Shown: positions 1-12,244 of the stretch, in pieces
How positions within the stretch are numbered: the stretch's first letter is position 1
Layout: the number at the start of each line of letters is the position of its first letter
From: Nageia nagi
Taxonomy: Eukaryota > Pinophyta
Direction: 5' to 3'
Assembly (NCBI GenBank): GCA_050084985.1
Contig: JBITNC010000001.1
Location: forward strand, 70,308,001-70,372,000
Length of the DNA: 64,000 nt
Notes under the pieces: generated by a model
Seen by the model: only the letters and a program-made list of their open reading frames with translations
Told to the model about the DNA's origin: nothing
The model's database searches: none
Program-made: the position numbers and the translations under genes

Positions 1-183
1 AAGTATTCCTATTTTTAACCAAGGGATAAATTCTCCTACAAGTGGATGAGGGCTACAAAAAATTGCACTTATTTTTATTCCCTAAATACTAAAAGGTATT
101 TAAAAATACTTTTAAGTATTTATATGAATTAATCTAAATGAGAAATATTTTAGATACCTAATAATGCATTACAAATTCTAACA
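1..183 (-). mobile_element. LTR fragment, cut by window edge
   Basis: Read on the minus strand, this begins TGTTAGAATTTGTAATGCA at 183 and continues with the TACTTAA/TTAAGTA-type U3 sequence seen in the LTRs at 9902, 11747, 23559 and 49992. Only the 5' portion lies in the window. No target duplication can be tested because the other end is outside. Assignment rests on similarity of the terminal and U3 sequence to the better-bounded copies. Confidence 0.6.
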
Positions 184-799
184 TATTTTAGAGGTATTAA
201 TATGAAAATACTTTCCAAAATTTCCTTATGAGCCTATTTGGAAAGATTTGGTCTACAATGCATAAAGTATAAAAATAATCATTAGCTATTTTTTGCATAC
301 CTAGAGTAGTAGTTTCTTTGAAGCCTTCTACATTGGTAAGATAACTAACCAATCATAATATCTTTGTGTTATAGTTTATTAGTAGAAGAAATTTGTAATC
401 TTATGTCCTTATTTGAGCCAAGTTATTATGGATATTTTCCTCAAATATATCTTTTCTTTCTTATCAATATCCTCCTCTTGCAACAAGGTACTTTCTTGAA
501 GAAGTAAATGTTATAGAATTAGTTTTATGTGTATCTTTTTTTCTATTTTGTATATTCTCCCTTTCAATTTTACTATTTGTTATTGAAAATATAATAGTTG
601 AGATTTACTCCAACTTTTCATCTTGCCTTTTATATATTTCAACCTAGATTGTAATTGGTTTTGTTCTGTTCCATACTTTGGTCTACCTTATTGCCACCAT
701 TATTGTATCAATTATGGTAACTCAAATCTAAAGGGGTGGTTCTTAGGTTGGTGTGTTATGAGGGTGACATGGATGCTTACCAAAAAGTGGTTTGAAGAT
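184..799. other. AT-rich stretch, nothing identified
   Basis: No supported gene. A short open frame at 623-820 has no recognisable domain and is probably chance, or antisense to the 3' side of the LINE remnant. Confidence 0.5.
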
Positions 800-899
800 A
801 AGGGATTTAGGACCTCTTAGTGATAACTCCAAATATGTTGAATTATTTCCTCTACCAACATTATGTTTAGTTTTGATTTTATTGTTTGATATCCTTTCT

Positions 900-1180
900 T
901 TTTATTAATCCATGTAATACCACATCCTAGAAGTGGAATACCAATCAAGTTCAAATTTGTATCATGGACAATCATAACCTTGTCCTTCTCACTTAATTAA
1001 GATAGACCTCCCTCTTGGTCATCCATTGACATCTTGGCATTACAATCTCTACCTACTACTAATAAATCTCTTAGGTATGCTTCTATTATAACTTGAATTG
1101 TATTCCATTGATTTTTTTGTTCCTGCACTACTTCCATCCCATATACATTTACTATTAACCAAATTGTGTTTGATTCCTAA
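900..1180 (-). pseudogene. LINE endonuclease fragment
   Basis: Minus-strand translation shows VNVYGMEVVQEQKNQW followed about 10 residues later by VVGRDCNAKMSMDDQEGG. These correspond to the NVYxP...FW block and the GDFNA...DRxGG block of L1-type apurinic/apyrimidinic endonucleases. Gly-Asp-Phe-Asn has become Gly-Arg-Asp-Cys-Asn-like sequence and stops follow, so it is inactive. It lies downstream of the ORF1 remnant in the order expected for ORF2. Confidence 0.6.
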
Positions 1181-1828
1181 TCTCTTAACTAGATCATTAA
1201 GATTTATCTACCAGAAGTTGATCTAACCTATTGAAGGTATCTATATTCCACATTGTAGTCAATTCTCTTGAAATATACTAAGCAACTTGGGTTTCAAAAT
1301 TTACTTATCTCCAACACCTTTTTGAAATGGTTTGCGTTGCTACAAGAGATGTTCTAGTTTCCTATAGTAACACCACTTCTAGGTGGCTATCTTCTATTTT
1401 TTAACAACCATTTAATCCCCTTCATTCCATGTAGTAATAATAATTTGGAATACATATTATAAAATTTGGCTATGGATTTTACCAAGCCTAATTCCCTTAA
1501 ATACTCTCCCTATTGCTGTATTTTCTCCCTATTTATCCTCTTATAGACCCCTTGGAAGTTTTTATTTTCCTTATTGATAGTATATTATTAGTGCTCTGTT
1601 GAATAGATTTTCCATCCTTTCCTCCCTTCCCTTATTTTATCTTTGTTGTTCAATTGTTACTGTAGTTTGAAAAAGATGATTCTCTCCTTATTTAGGCTCT
1701 TCACCATTTTCTATCAGATTTGAGTTTGGTACTTCTTCTCTTTCCATTGGATCATTAAAACTTAAGATCATATATTTGTTAGATGATCTTCTCCATTATT
1801 GGCATTGACTTGTGTTGGATCCCTTCTA

Positions 1829-2251
1829 TTAGTATCTCTCTCTTATGTGGGTAGTATTTCTTGTTCCTCTTCTCATAACAATTTGAAATCCTTGTTCACT
1901 CTCTTTATGTGAAAGTTGGGATCTTGAGTTTGGATTTGTTTGATTTATCTCTTCTTTACCCACTTTAGGGAAATATATGGCTAAAGGTGCATATTCATGA
2001 CAATCTTTGCATCTAAAATGGATTGATTCATAATATATTTGTTGCTTTGATATGTTTCCTCTTACTTTGAGATCAATATTTTCTAGTAGAGGTTTACTTA
2101 AATCCATTTTCATACAAATTATGGTATAAGTACCTAAATATCCCTTTGTTGATTCTCTTGATTCACTAATGTAGTACTTATAAAGTTGCCTATCATTTGC
2201 ATAATCTCCTCTCTCCAGTATTCCAAGGGAAGTGCAAGTAATTTTAGCCAA
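1829..2251 (-). pseudogene. LINE ORF1 fragment (DUF4283/zinc-knuckle region)
   Basis: A 140-residue open segment. Residues about 46-60 (KMDLSKPLLENIDLKVRG) match the usual plant LINE ORF1 stretch before the zinc knuckle. The next part (FRCKDCHEYAPLAIYF) aligns with a CX2CX4HX4C knuckle in which the His-containing GH and the last Cys are lost. In the family this protein binds element RNA in the ribonucleoprotein. The full protein is several hundred residues, so this is a truncated relic. The ATG at 2251 is probably internal. Confidence 0.55.
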
Positions 2252-2299
2252 ATTGGGGATCTCAAGGTTTTGACTCTAGGATTGAAATTTGGTCTTCAA

Positions 2300-2743
2300 G
2301 GTTGTATAAGTAATCATGACTACCAATGTTATACGGTCCTCCCTCAAAGACCTTATCCTTATTAGAAACTAGTATAAATTTTGCCATAAAATATCTAGTT
2401 CCCCTTGTGGTTCCTAGTGTTTTTTGACCCATTAATACAAGAATCTACATGACAATCAAATCCCCACAATATTATATAAAGGCATATGCAAATTTGTATA
2501 CAATATCATCTACTATGAGTTCTTTTGGTATATTCAATACTAGAGTTATTTATTTATGTAGTAGATATCCATTATTTTTCACTCGCTCAACTTATGTCTC
2601 CTTAAAAAGTCATAGTTTGTAGAATCTTTTGAGTTTATTCCCCTATATCATTTCTTTTGCCATTAATGCCTTTGACTATCTCCATAAAAAATTACCCTAT
2701 TAACACCTAAAAGTGGTCCCACTTAGGTGTAACTTTACATACA
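2300..2743. other. Flank between LINE remnant and gypsy LTR
   Basis: AT-rich sequence without a recognised gene or repeat. It ends in TACA, which is repeated just after the gypsy 3' LTR. Confidence 0.4.
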
Positions 2744-3481
2744 TGTTTAATCATATTTTATCCTTATTATCATATATTTCTTAGGTTGTGTTCTTATTTT
2801 AATATTAGGTACATCGAGATGAATTTAAACAATATTCAAGGGTTCAAATGGTGATGTCACACCTAATATAAATGTAAGTATCTCTAACCTGGGGAAAGCA
2901 TGTCAAGATTACATCTTGATAGCCAATACCCTACTCTTGGATGTTTCTAAACACCGCCTCTTGATATTGGAATCTTATTATCACTTAAGTGAATATTTAT
3001 TATCCATCTTCATGATCATATGCTTGATTTAACTTATCATCCTATATGATTTCATTGATCCTTTTTGGTTATCCTTATTCTTTCAAAACATTAGCATCCA
3101 CACTGATGTCCATGCTCATGCTACGCTTTGGAGATTAATACTCATGTTGGTATTTCTTCTATAGTTGGCCTTAAGATTCACACAACAAGGTCACTACTCT
3201 TCGACAAGTTCATTTGTTATATCCTCAAATATGACACAAGTAAGGACACATAGGTATTTATCTTTCATTTGATTCCTTTCTCTTTAGCGCATGTAGTTTA
3301 TTTTACATATTGACATTAATGTAATTCATTATTCTATTACTACACTATTATACTTTTGTTATATTCCCTTATTCATGTATGTTTATTTGAGTTAATTAGC
3401 TTAAATAAATCATACTTAAATGTTTATGTGTATTTAGTTCATTTAGGATAAAACCTTAGGTGTATCAAAACACATATAACA
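2744..3481 (+). repeat. 5' LTR of the Tat-like gypsy element
   Basis: Starts TGTTTAATCATATTTTATCC and ends CATATAACA. It aligns along its length with the split 3' LTR (25910-26154 plus 33868-34363), for example the shared TAAGGACACATAGGTATTTA block near 3242 and 34112. It is uninterrupted, so it serves as the empty-site reference for the insertion in the 3' LTR. Confidence 0.8.
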
Positions 3482-3483
3482 TA

Positions 3484-3495
3484 TTGACACCCACC
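3484..3495 (+). other. Candidate primer-binding site, gypsy
   Basis: TTGACACCCACC lies two bases after the 5' LTR. It resembles the TTGGCGCCCACC site found in many plant gypsy elements, with G-to-A and G-to-A/C-to-T type changes at the CpG-containing core, as expected from methylation decay. The tRNA identity is not certain. Confidence 0.5.
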
Positions 3496-3589
3496 TTTTA
3501 TAACACTTTATTTCTCCTAATTAGGGTTAGAATATAAAGTGCTCTCGAACCAACCCACCTTGTTACATTAATAACCCTAGGGTTCTTGG

Positions 3590-4790
3590 TTGCATTTGAT
3601 CAAATATTTTATAAGTGTGACAGTAATGACAAACATAACTCCTAAAGTCTTGACCAAATTAATGGTAATGCTCGAGTTTCAAGATCTTATGGCAAAGGCA
3701 TCAACACCTATAGTCCAAGTCATCAATCATCTCAACGTAGATGCGCACATAAGCACAAACATTACCGTTAGTACCAACACTAAGATTCAAATGAATGTTG
3801 GCAATCGAACATCTAATTCAGGTACCTTCATAAACAAAGAATTCAGACAACTTGAGTCTTAGGTTGCACATATCGAGAATAAATTTGAAGTTCATGTAGA
3901 TTATATAAAGAAAAAGGGTAATATATTAAGCATGGAGATTCAAAATACACTCGTTGTTGGTACAAATAAGGATCTTGAATTTGAAAAGTTCAATGGTCAA
4001 ATAAATCTTATCACACATCTTCAGGGTTTTAAATACATTATAAAACTTAAATATGAGGTTAATGATCATATGAAAGCAAAATATTTTTTTGTAAGTTTAA
4101 CCGATGAAGCTTGCAAGGGGTTTCATAGCTTGGAACTAGGTTCTATATCATCATAGCAATAATTGAATGATCAATTCAAAGCTCACTTTAGTTGCAATGT
4201 AATGAAACCAATTGATTTGACAAACTTGATCCATTGCAAGCAAAACAAAATGAAGAGGTTGGAAACATTCATCCCTAGATTCATCAAGATTTGGAGGTCC
4301 ATTGAATAAAAGGTGGAAGATAGCTTCATTACAAAGGTATTATTTTAAAACATTAATCATGTTCTTGGTGAAAAAAGACTCAAGCATGTTAATGGTTCAT
4401 TTATGCATATGATGCATTTGCTTATTGAGAAAGAGGAATTCTTAGTAAAGTCTAATTTACTTAAGTACACATCCTCTTCTTCCAACAAAGATAATGGTAG
4501 AAAATTCTAAAAGAAAAAGGATGATACTTTAATTAATGTATTTGAACCATCTAACCAAGATAAATCCAAAGATTAAAAAAATCAACCAAAGAGTGATATC
4601 CAGTACCGATAAACCCTAATAAAATATTTTAGGAATGTTTAGAGAAAGGGTTAATCAAATGGATAGAAGGAAAAGAATATGGACCTTATGATGAAAAACC
4701 TAGTTAGTATAGAGATAACCAATTCAGCAAATATCATCAAATTAAAGGGCATAATACAACAAGTTGTTATGTTTTAAGGAATAAACTAAA
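3590..4790 (+). pseudogene. gypsy gag, degenerate
   Basis: Begins at an ATG at 3590, 108 bp after the LTR. The 90-residue opening frame stops at 3862 and resumes as a 74-residue segment at 3932. The latter contains the gag-like FEKFNGQINLITHLQGFK and KYFFVSLTDEACKGF stretches, corresponding to the retrotransposon gag fold (…W…F…L.G.A..W). Near 4735-4790 a YHQIKGHNTTSCYVLRNKL sequence matches the Tat-type HxxxGHxTxxCxxL knuckle. Several stops and frame changes make it non-functional. The protein would form the virus-like particle. Confidence 0.7.
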
Positions 4791-4794
4791 ACAC

Positions 4795-5589
4795 TTGTTC
4801 GATAGTGGTACAATTTCATATGAAAATCATGTGTTCAAAGTTAAATCTCAAGACCTACTTTCTATCAATATGGTGAATATGATTGTCTATGATGATAATG
4901 GTGAACCTATTGAGTTTGATGATGAATTTAGTGCAAAAGTAGAGTCCAATGTAGGCTCAAATTTGGAGCAAACATGCAATGTAGCCATAAGATCAAAGAA
5001 AGGTATTCTTAACCTAGTTTCTACTATAAAAGAGGTACCTTATAAATATTATCACAAGGAAAAGAAGAAAGATAAATACAAAAAGAGTATTCTACAAAAT
5101 ATCAAAAATACAAATGCTAAAAGCAGTTTGCTTGAGTTCTTTGAAACACATGAAGAACATATAATGGCATTGTTTGAACTCCTTAGTGGTGTTGATGTTA
5201 ATACTCATATTTCTACTAGTTGTTTGGTAGGAATGATTGGTTGTTTCAAGAATGCTATAACATTTACTAAAGATGAGATTCCTAATGATGATATCATTTA
5301 TAAATATTTTCCAATCCATATATATGTAAAGTTAGTACATAAGATAGTCAAGCATGCATTTGTAGATGGTGGTGCAAGTTTGAATATTTGCTCTATTAAC
5401 TTCCTCAAGAAGTTTGGTGATAATTTGATACCTAAATTTGTGAGAAAGAAGTACAAGATCACATGTTATGATAGTGATAGCAAAGCTTGTGCTAGACATA
5501 TCATGTTGCCTATTTTATTGAGACCAAAGATAATGGAAGTTATGACCTATGTCCTAGACACAAAGCTTCCTTATGATATTCTCTTTTAG
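4795..5589 (+). pseudogene. gypsy gag C-terminus and aspartic protease
   Basis: Longest open segment of the element (264 residues). A linker rich in Lys and Asp precedes the protease active-site block AFVDGGASLNICSINFLKKF at roughly residues 190-210 (canonical D[T/S]GA, here D-G-G-A). The end, LDTKLPYDILF, runs into a stop where the family has the LPYNILLGRPW motif, followed in the same order by PSTLH-type sequence. In the family the protease processes the polyprotein in the particle. The active-site change and the stop make this copy inactive. Confidence 0.7.
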
Positions 5590-6980
5590 AGATCATGGAA
5601 ACATTCAATGTGATGCATACCATCTACATTACATAGATCAATTAAATTTAACAATAATGGATAGGAATATGTAGTTTAAGCAGTGGAAGAAAATCTAAAT
5701 AGGATTACACAAGTTAGGAATACCATAGTTCCATACAAAAATGTTAAAATCTATTAGGATAATAATGAAGATAGTGAGGAAGTTGAAGACAATGATACCA
5801 TGTAGTTGTACAAAGAAATAGGTGTTGACACATATGCCATTAGCTAGAAGGTAATTGAAGAGGATATAATAAATCTCAAAAAATATAAAAAATCAAAGGA
5901 TAATTAACATCAATGCTAGCACCAACGTCCACCCTCACCTCAGCACATGTGATGCCATCACTATTACAAATGCAGTCAAGATCAACTAGAATCAGAAGAG
6001 GATTATGTCAAGATAATATTATACAATACTAACACATTAGAGTTAGAATTAGAATAAAAAATGGATAACAAAAAGGTTACAACTTATGTCAAGATCAACA
6101 AGAAGATAAGGTAGATGAGATGTCATGCACCATTGATACCTCAATACATGGAATGTAGAAGGTACAAAGGTAAAGGTCTAAGTAAGAATGAACATGTAAT
6201 TGAAGAGTTACGTACAAAAATGTTTGAATCAAATAAAGGGAAAAGTGGTATAGGAAAAAAGAAGGCAAATTAAAGAAATTTAGTCTCATACAATAATGAT
6301 GAAGAGTTAGAACTAGAATCATAAGTACAATCAGTTAATATGGTTGAGTTAGCATCAAAAATTAAGGTAAAATATTAAAATAAGGTCAACACTCATGCTA
6401 GCTACAATGCCCATGATCACATCATCATTTGTGCTAACCTTAGCGATCACACTATGAAAATAGATAACGATTCCTCTTACCCCAAGCTTGATAAGATAAT
6501 TTCTAGGTCTACTACTATGTTCGAAATGGATGATGCACTTTTGCACATGCTAGGAGTAAGATTAAAGTTCAAACCATTCCATCCCAAGAGATAAGGTAAG
6601 GTTACTTATCATCCTAATGATTACTTTGGATAGAATATGGAGGACATAGCAGGTTCTTCCCTACTACACTATCCTACCTTCTTTCATTACATAAGAGTAG
6701 GCTAGGTAGCTAGGGGTATGTGTGTATGTGATATTATTTCTCTTATGAGGTAATAGGATTAGGGGCATTTCCTAACCTTTCTCAACCTGGTGATGAGATT
6801 CCATTCTTGAATGAGCCTCCTATTAAGATAAATATTAGTACACAAGAGGTGTCATGGATTGTTCATATTGGAACAAGAATCATCGAGAAAGATAAGAAAA
6901 CATACCAACAGTTCTTGACATGATTCAAGGACATGTTTTCTTGGGAATACAATGACATGACAAGGTTATATCTAACCTTT
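5590..6980 (+). pseudogene. gypsy pol spacer between protease and RT
   Basis: Continues the polyprotein with very frequent stops. Plus-strand segments rich in Asn, Asp and Lys are visible but no catalytic motif. The minus-strand open frames at 6095-6546 are antisense shadows. Tat-lineage elements usually have a long linker here, so the position fits. Confidence 0.45.
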
Positions 6981-6984
6981 ATGA

Positions 6985-7740
6985 CTCACAATCTATTGGT
7001 ACAAGAAGATGTTAAACCTGTATAATAGAAAAGAAGACCAATGCACACAAAGTATTCTTTTTTAATCAATAAAGAAATTGACAAGTATCTTAAAGCAGGA
7101 TTCATTGAGCCCATTGATTAATCACCTTGGTTAGTTAATATTGTTCCAAATTTGAAACCAAATGGAGAAATCAAATATTGAAAAAAAATTAAATATTTAA
7201 ACAAGGCTTGTCCAAAGGATAATTTTCCTTTGCCACACATTGACATAATTATGGATTTTATAATAGGATATGAGTTATTATCTCTTAGGAATAGTTTCTC
7301 ACGATACAATAAGATTAGAATCAATAAAAAGGATCAACATAAGATAACATTTACCACACCTTGGGGAATATTGTGTTAGGTAGTTATACCCTTTGGCATT
7401 AAAAATGTAGAGGAAATATACCAAAGAGTAACGGTAACTATGTTTCATGAGCTCATTCATAAATTAGTTAAAGTTTATGTTGATGATATTCTTGATAAAT
7501 CAACCAAGAAGAAAAATCACTTAGAGAACTTAAGAGTTGTCTTTGAAAGGATCAGACAATTTAACTTGAAGTTAAATCCTAGTGGTAAGTGTATTTTTGG
7601 GGTATCTAGTGGTAAGTTACTTGGTTACATTATATCTAAAAGAGGCATAGAATATAACCTAAAAAGGTTAAATCTATAATGGATATGCCTCCACCAAAAA
7701 ATATTAGATAATTAATAAGTATTCAAGGAAAGTTACAAGT
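6985..7740 (+). pseudogene. gypsy reverse transcriptase, degenerate
   Basis: The expected RT blocks follow in order: INKEIDKYLKAGFIEPID, then SPWLVNIVPNLKPNGEIKY, then NKACPKDNFPLPHIDIIMD, then FTTPWGILC and PFGIKN. The catalytic YVDDIL is at about 7476-7493, followed by HLENLRVVFERIRQFNLKLN. Several codons are now stops (for example after GEIKY and in place of Tyr in the CY..PFG block). This enzyme copies element RNA into DNA. The copy is inactive. Confidence 0.8.
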
Positions 7741-8640
7741 AGTTAAAAGGTTTGTGGCTCAGTTAGTGGATAGAATGACTCCATTCTCTTACTTAATCAA
7801 GAAGGGAAATCAGTTCATATGGACCAAGGAGTTTCAAAAGGCATTTGAATACATCAAGAGTTACTTGCTTCATCCTCCTATTTTGCAACCATTTGATTAA
7901 ACCAAACCTCTATACTTGTATATATCAACTACAACCAATGCTACTGAGATAGTCCTTGTATAACTTGATAATGAAAATAGGGAGAGGGTTGTGTACTATT
8001 TATCTGGAAGATACCACATAATGCAAAAATCAATTACACACCAATTGAGAAGTTATGTTATGCCATAGTTTACACAACACAAAAATTAAGGTACTACATG
8101 ATCACCAACACTACATTATGGCTCAAGTTAATCCATTCAGGTACTTGTTATAAAAACCTTAATTGCAAGGAAGATTAGCCAAATGGATAATAGACCTATA
8201 AGAGTCTGATTTTCTATACACACATCAAAAAGTAGCCAAGGGACAAGTTATAGTTGATATACTTGCAGCAACACTATATGATGATAACAATAACAAGAAT
8301 GACCATATGGCACTAGTTGAGTAGTGTGAGGATAAGATATGGACACTATTATTTGATGGCTACAAATGTTTGAAAGGGGCTAGTGCAGGAATTATGCTAG
8401 TATCTCATAAAGGTGGTATGATTCCTATGGCTTACAATTTAACTTTTGAGTGCACAAACAACATGGTTGAGTGTGAGGCTTTAGTATTGGGATTAAAGGC
8501 ACTAATCAACCTTGGAATCAATCATTTGAAAGTTTATGATGACTTATACCTTATCATCAACCAAGTTAATAATGTTTACAACACAAAGGATGAGAAATTA
8601 CAGTTATAGGACTTAGTAGCTATGATGGTTCAAAGATACT
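7741..8640 (+). pseudogene. gypsy dual RNase H region, degenerate
   Basis: Two RNase H-like domains. The first (about 7800-8150) is the gypsy RNase H following RT, with the FEYIKSYLLHPPILQPFD block. The second (about 8340-8620) is an archaeal-type RNase H: LLFDGYKCLKGASAGIMLVS, then FECTNNMVECEALVLGLKAL (the E of the usual EYEAL is kept as ECEAL), then VYDDLYLIINQV with the DS-type acid at VYDD. A second RNase H between RT and integrase is a hallmark of the Tat/Ogre clade. Stops interrupt both. Confidence 0.7.
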
Positions 8641-8888
8641 TCACACATATTTCATTTGAAAACATTAAGGAATAACAACAAATTTGTTGATGTTATGGCT
8701 AATGTTTCTTCATTAACACCTATTTTAGTTGAAGATGAGGAAATAATTATGAAAATCAATAGCCTTAGACATTATTATTTTCTAGATGATGATGAGGGTT
8801 CTTCAAGAATGAGCCACTCATATGCATTATCCTCCCATTACATAAATGGTATGTTAACATCTAAAACTACCTCAAGTAAGGAAAGATT

Positions 8889-9901
8889 TTGGATTCATGT
8901 CAATCCAAGTTCCTCAAAAGAAGGCTGAAACACATGGCTATAAGGTATGCCATTATTGATGATATTCTTTACAAAAGATCATTTGATCGTACTTTGCTTA
9001 AATGTCTAAATGAAACTAAAACAAATAAGGCTATGGAACAAGTACATGATAACATAAATGGAGGTAATTTTAATGGTAAATCCATCTATCATAAGCTTTT
9101 AAGACTAGGATATTCTTGGTCATCTATGGAAAAAGATTGCATTTTACATATTCAAAAATTTGAAAAGTGTCAAAAGCATGCTAACCTGAAATAAGCTCCA
9201 AGTGAATTAGCCATAATGATATCCCCTTAACCGTTTGCTATTTGAGCTTTGAATTTAATTGGAGTTATCAATCCCAAATCTAGTGAGGAACATAAATTCA
9301 TCCTAGTTGCCACATAATACTTCAAAAAATGGGCAAGGTTGTATCTTTGAGATCCTTTGAAGGGCCTCAAATTGTGAAATTCATGATTGAAAATATCATA
9401 GCAAGATTTGATGTTCCATCTCATGTCATCATGAATAATGGAAACAATTCAGAAATTCTATAAGAGTTTCAAAATTAGGTAAAGGTTCTTATCAACATAT
9501 TATCCATAAGGTAATGAACAAGAAGAAGCAACTAACAACAAAATTATCAACATTTTATGCAAGACAGTTAAGAAAACTCATAGAGATTGGCATTCACAAC
9601 TTATATATGCATTATAGGCATATAGAACAAGCATAAAAATAGTTATAGATTGCACTTCATTTTCATTGGTTTATAGATATGATGTAATCTTACTATTGGA
9701 GGTAGAAATACCACCATTAAGGGTGTCTCTAGAAGGCATCATCAATTGGAAAGAATAACAAAAAGCAAGATTAATGCAACTAGAAGGATTAGATGAAAAA
9801 CAAATTCATGCCTTAGAACATCTTAGAGCTTATTAGTGAAGAGCTATGAAATCATATGGCAAGAAGATTGTACCATGAGAGTTACAAGTGGGTGATAGAG
9901 T
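8889..9901 (+). pseudogene. gypsy integrase, 5' portion, split by copia
   Basis: The HHCC zinc-binding domain is clear at 9030-9194: VHDNINGGNFNGKSIYHKL and DCILHIQKFEKCQKHANL give the H…H…C..C pattern. The core follows with stops; VPSHVIMNNGNNSEIL at about 9410-9460 stands for the D-N-G-xxF block, with Asp changed to Asn. The frame runs to GKKIVPxELQVGDRV and stops at the copia insertion. The remaining C-terminus is at 24179-24370. Confidence 0.75.
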
Positions 9902-10410
9902 TGTTGGAATGTATAATGCATTATTGTAAATGTTTTGTAATAATCTTCTTTTTAAATTCACTAATACTTAAGGGTATCATTAGATACCTGGATACCCTTA
10001 AGTATTTAAGTGAATATAATAATGTAACTTATCGTACACTCCATGTCATGAGCATGCCCCTTGGGTAAAAGGGAGTTCAATGTCATACCTTTATACATTG
10101 GTTAGAAGGGTGATCCAAAGGGGGATTTTGGACTGTAAATAAAAGGCCCCCTCTTTGTGATCACACCAATTTGTGAAGTAAAGTTATGCTCTAAGATAGT
10201 GTTTAGAAGATAAAATGAGAAAGATTGTAAGAGAGTTATCTTTGTGAATGAAGTAAGATCTAGTTAGTGGATATACTCCTAGTTGGAGGAACCACTTTAT
10301 CACTTGAGTCACTTTGTGAGATTTTCTTCTTGAGTTATCTTGATGTTAGTATGAGCTTTTATGAGATCTTGGTAATTTAAGAGTATTTTAGTTATATTGC
10401 AAATCCTTCA
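9902..10410 (+). repeat. 5' LTR of copia (509 bp)
   Basis: TGTTGGAAT…ATCCTTCA. It has a TATA-like TGTAAATAAAAGG at about 10135 and the conserved stem-loop at 10266-10296. The segment AAAGTTATGCTCTAA near 10183 is the intact empty site for the solo LTR found in the 3' LTR. Confidence 0.85.
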
Positions 10411-10412
10411 TT

Positions 10413-10424
10413 TGGTATCAGAGC
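10413..10424 (+). other. Primer-binding site, tRNA-iMet
   Basis: TGGTATCAGAGC two bases after the 5' LTR, complementary to the 3' end of plant initiator Met tRNA. It fixes the LTR end and the element's orientation. Confidence 0.9.
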
Positions 10425-11746
10425 TTGGTGTGAAAGCTCTTCCTCAACATCTTGGAGGTCTTTATTCCTCATCCTATACTCCTTTGTTGAGGTAAAATCA
10501 AGAGAAGGTGTAAATTCCCTCCTTGATTATTTGTTGGATTATTAATTTATGATACTAACATATAAGTTACATATTAGGTCATTTTTTACAATTTTTAAAA
10601 ATAACAATATAAAGCAATTGTTGATTATACTAACATTTTTCTATGTTAGTTGCAATTCTTTGTTTGCAAAATTGCTTTATATATATTGCTATAATTTTTT
10701 TTAATATAGCAATGAATCTATATTTGTTTCAAAAAAATGAAAGTTGTAATTAAAAAAAAGAAGTAAGTTTTTTTTTGTGCAATTATGTACATCTGACCTT
10801 ATATTAAATAAGGGGGGAAGCTTTATACCATAACAATGTTCTATTGTTTAATCCAACAAATTTTATTATAGTGGATTTTTTTATTAAATTTTTTTTGGCA
10901 ACCTCCTTTCAATAATTTTTTTTATAAGGGCTGGGGTTGACCAACTACTAATCGACCAAACCCCAACCCTCTCTCCTCTTTAGTAGTAGCTTGAGATCCT
11001 TCAACTACTCAACCATTTCATGTGCCTTGTGTTGTGCCTAGCTCATAGCTTCCGACTCTTTCTTTTCATGCACTCCTCTCCTCCTTATGATCGTGTGAGC
11101 CCTTATCTCCCACTCTGCACCTTCTTCCAGCTACCACCAAACACTATGTTAAAATGCTCTCTATGCACGAGTTCTTCTTTACCCTTGATCAAGCTATGAT
11201 TAGTCAAGCATTATGTGGCTCACAACCTCTCTCTGCCACCATCTCCTATTACATTAACATTAGTGGTAAAGGTGAATTGATCTGATTGACCTACGCCTGG
11301 CCTAATCGTTGTTACCCTTTGGTGCCTTCTGAACTCACATGGGCACCTCTCATAAGGGCCTCTCCCTTGCCATAAGCTTGATCCCTCTCCTCTATGACTC
11401 CCATCTCCTTCGCGGCCTCTCCTCTGCTTGTTCACTTCTCCACTATGCACGACCCTCTCATTTTTTTGTTGTCCAACTCAACCTTCAACTTTCCCCCTCT
11501 ATGCGACCCCCTCTCTTCTTTGTTTTTTATTGCTTCATTCATTTTTTTTGCTTCCTCTCTACCCATCCCATTTAATTTCTTGGGTAGATAACCTTTTCTC
11601 CTTCCTTACAAGCAATATTTATTGCAAAGTCTTTTAATTTTTAAGTAAATATGACAAGGGAACAACTTTTACTTACATAGGTATTTTTTTAGAGAATTTT
11701 TTTCAATGCCTAGAAGTAATTTTTTTTTAATATTGATGATTATAGA
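10425..11746. other. copia leader, non-coding
   Basis: No supported gene. The 10606-10692 segment can fold: CAATATAAAGCAATTG pairs with AATTGCTTTATATATTG around an ACTAACAT…ATGTTAGT inner stem, like a small MITE. 10940-11640 is pyrimidine-rich with short overlapping open frames on both strands (11220-11637) that show no domain and overlap each other, so I do not call them genes. Confidence 0.5.
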
Positions 11747-12244
11747 TGAGAGAATTGAACTATATCATGAATAACTCTAAACTTCTAAGATAACATGAAA
11801 GCTCACAACACACATCTAACAAACTCACAAAGCAATCTCATAAAGATAACACAAGATGTTAGTGGTTCCTCTAACTAAGAGTACATCCACTAACTAAATT
11901 TCACTTCATTCATAAATATGAATCTCTTACAATTCTTCTAACTCATCTCTTAAACACTATCCTATAGCATAGCTTTACTCCATAAATTGGTATATGATCC
12001 AAAGAATGAGCCTTCTATTTATAGGCCAAAATCCCTCTTTTGATCACCTTTTTACCCAACGTACAAAGCATGACATGCACATCCTTTTACCCAAGGGGCA
12101 TGCTCATGACATGGAATGTAGAACAAGTAATATTATCATATTCACATAAATACTTAAGGTATCAAATGATACCCTTAAGTATTAGTGAACTTACATAGAA
12201 GATTATTACAAAACCTTTACAATAATGCATTATACATTTCAACA
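11747..12244 (-). mobile_element. Solo LTR, same family as the copia LTR
   Basis: Reads TGTTGAAATGTATAATGCA from 12244 on the minus strand and ends at TGAGAGAATTG (11747). It is flanked by a perfect 5-bp duplication ATAGA (11742-11746 and 12245-12249). TATA box CTATTTATAGG lies at about 12015 (reverse). No internal region or second LTR is next to it, so it is a solo LTR left by LTR-LTR recombination. It carries the conserved hairpin (11861-11891). Confidence 0.85.

Larger units (their letters stand above)
800..2300 (-). mobile_element. 5' part of a degenerate LINE (L1-type)
   Basis: On the minus strand an ORF1-like segment (2251-1829) is followed in the right order by an apurinic endonuclease-like segment (about 1180-900). 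No reverse transcriptase or poly(A) tail is visible downstream, so the copy is an internally or 3'-deleted remnant. Frames are interrupted throughout, so this is an old insertion with no coding capacity. Boundaries are approximate. Confidence 0.6.

Noticed and set aside
11220-11637. Cluster of overlapping open frames on both strands
   Set aside because: Low-complexity pyrimidine-rich sequence; frames overlap on both strands, and none has a domain or a consistent codon pattern.
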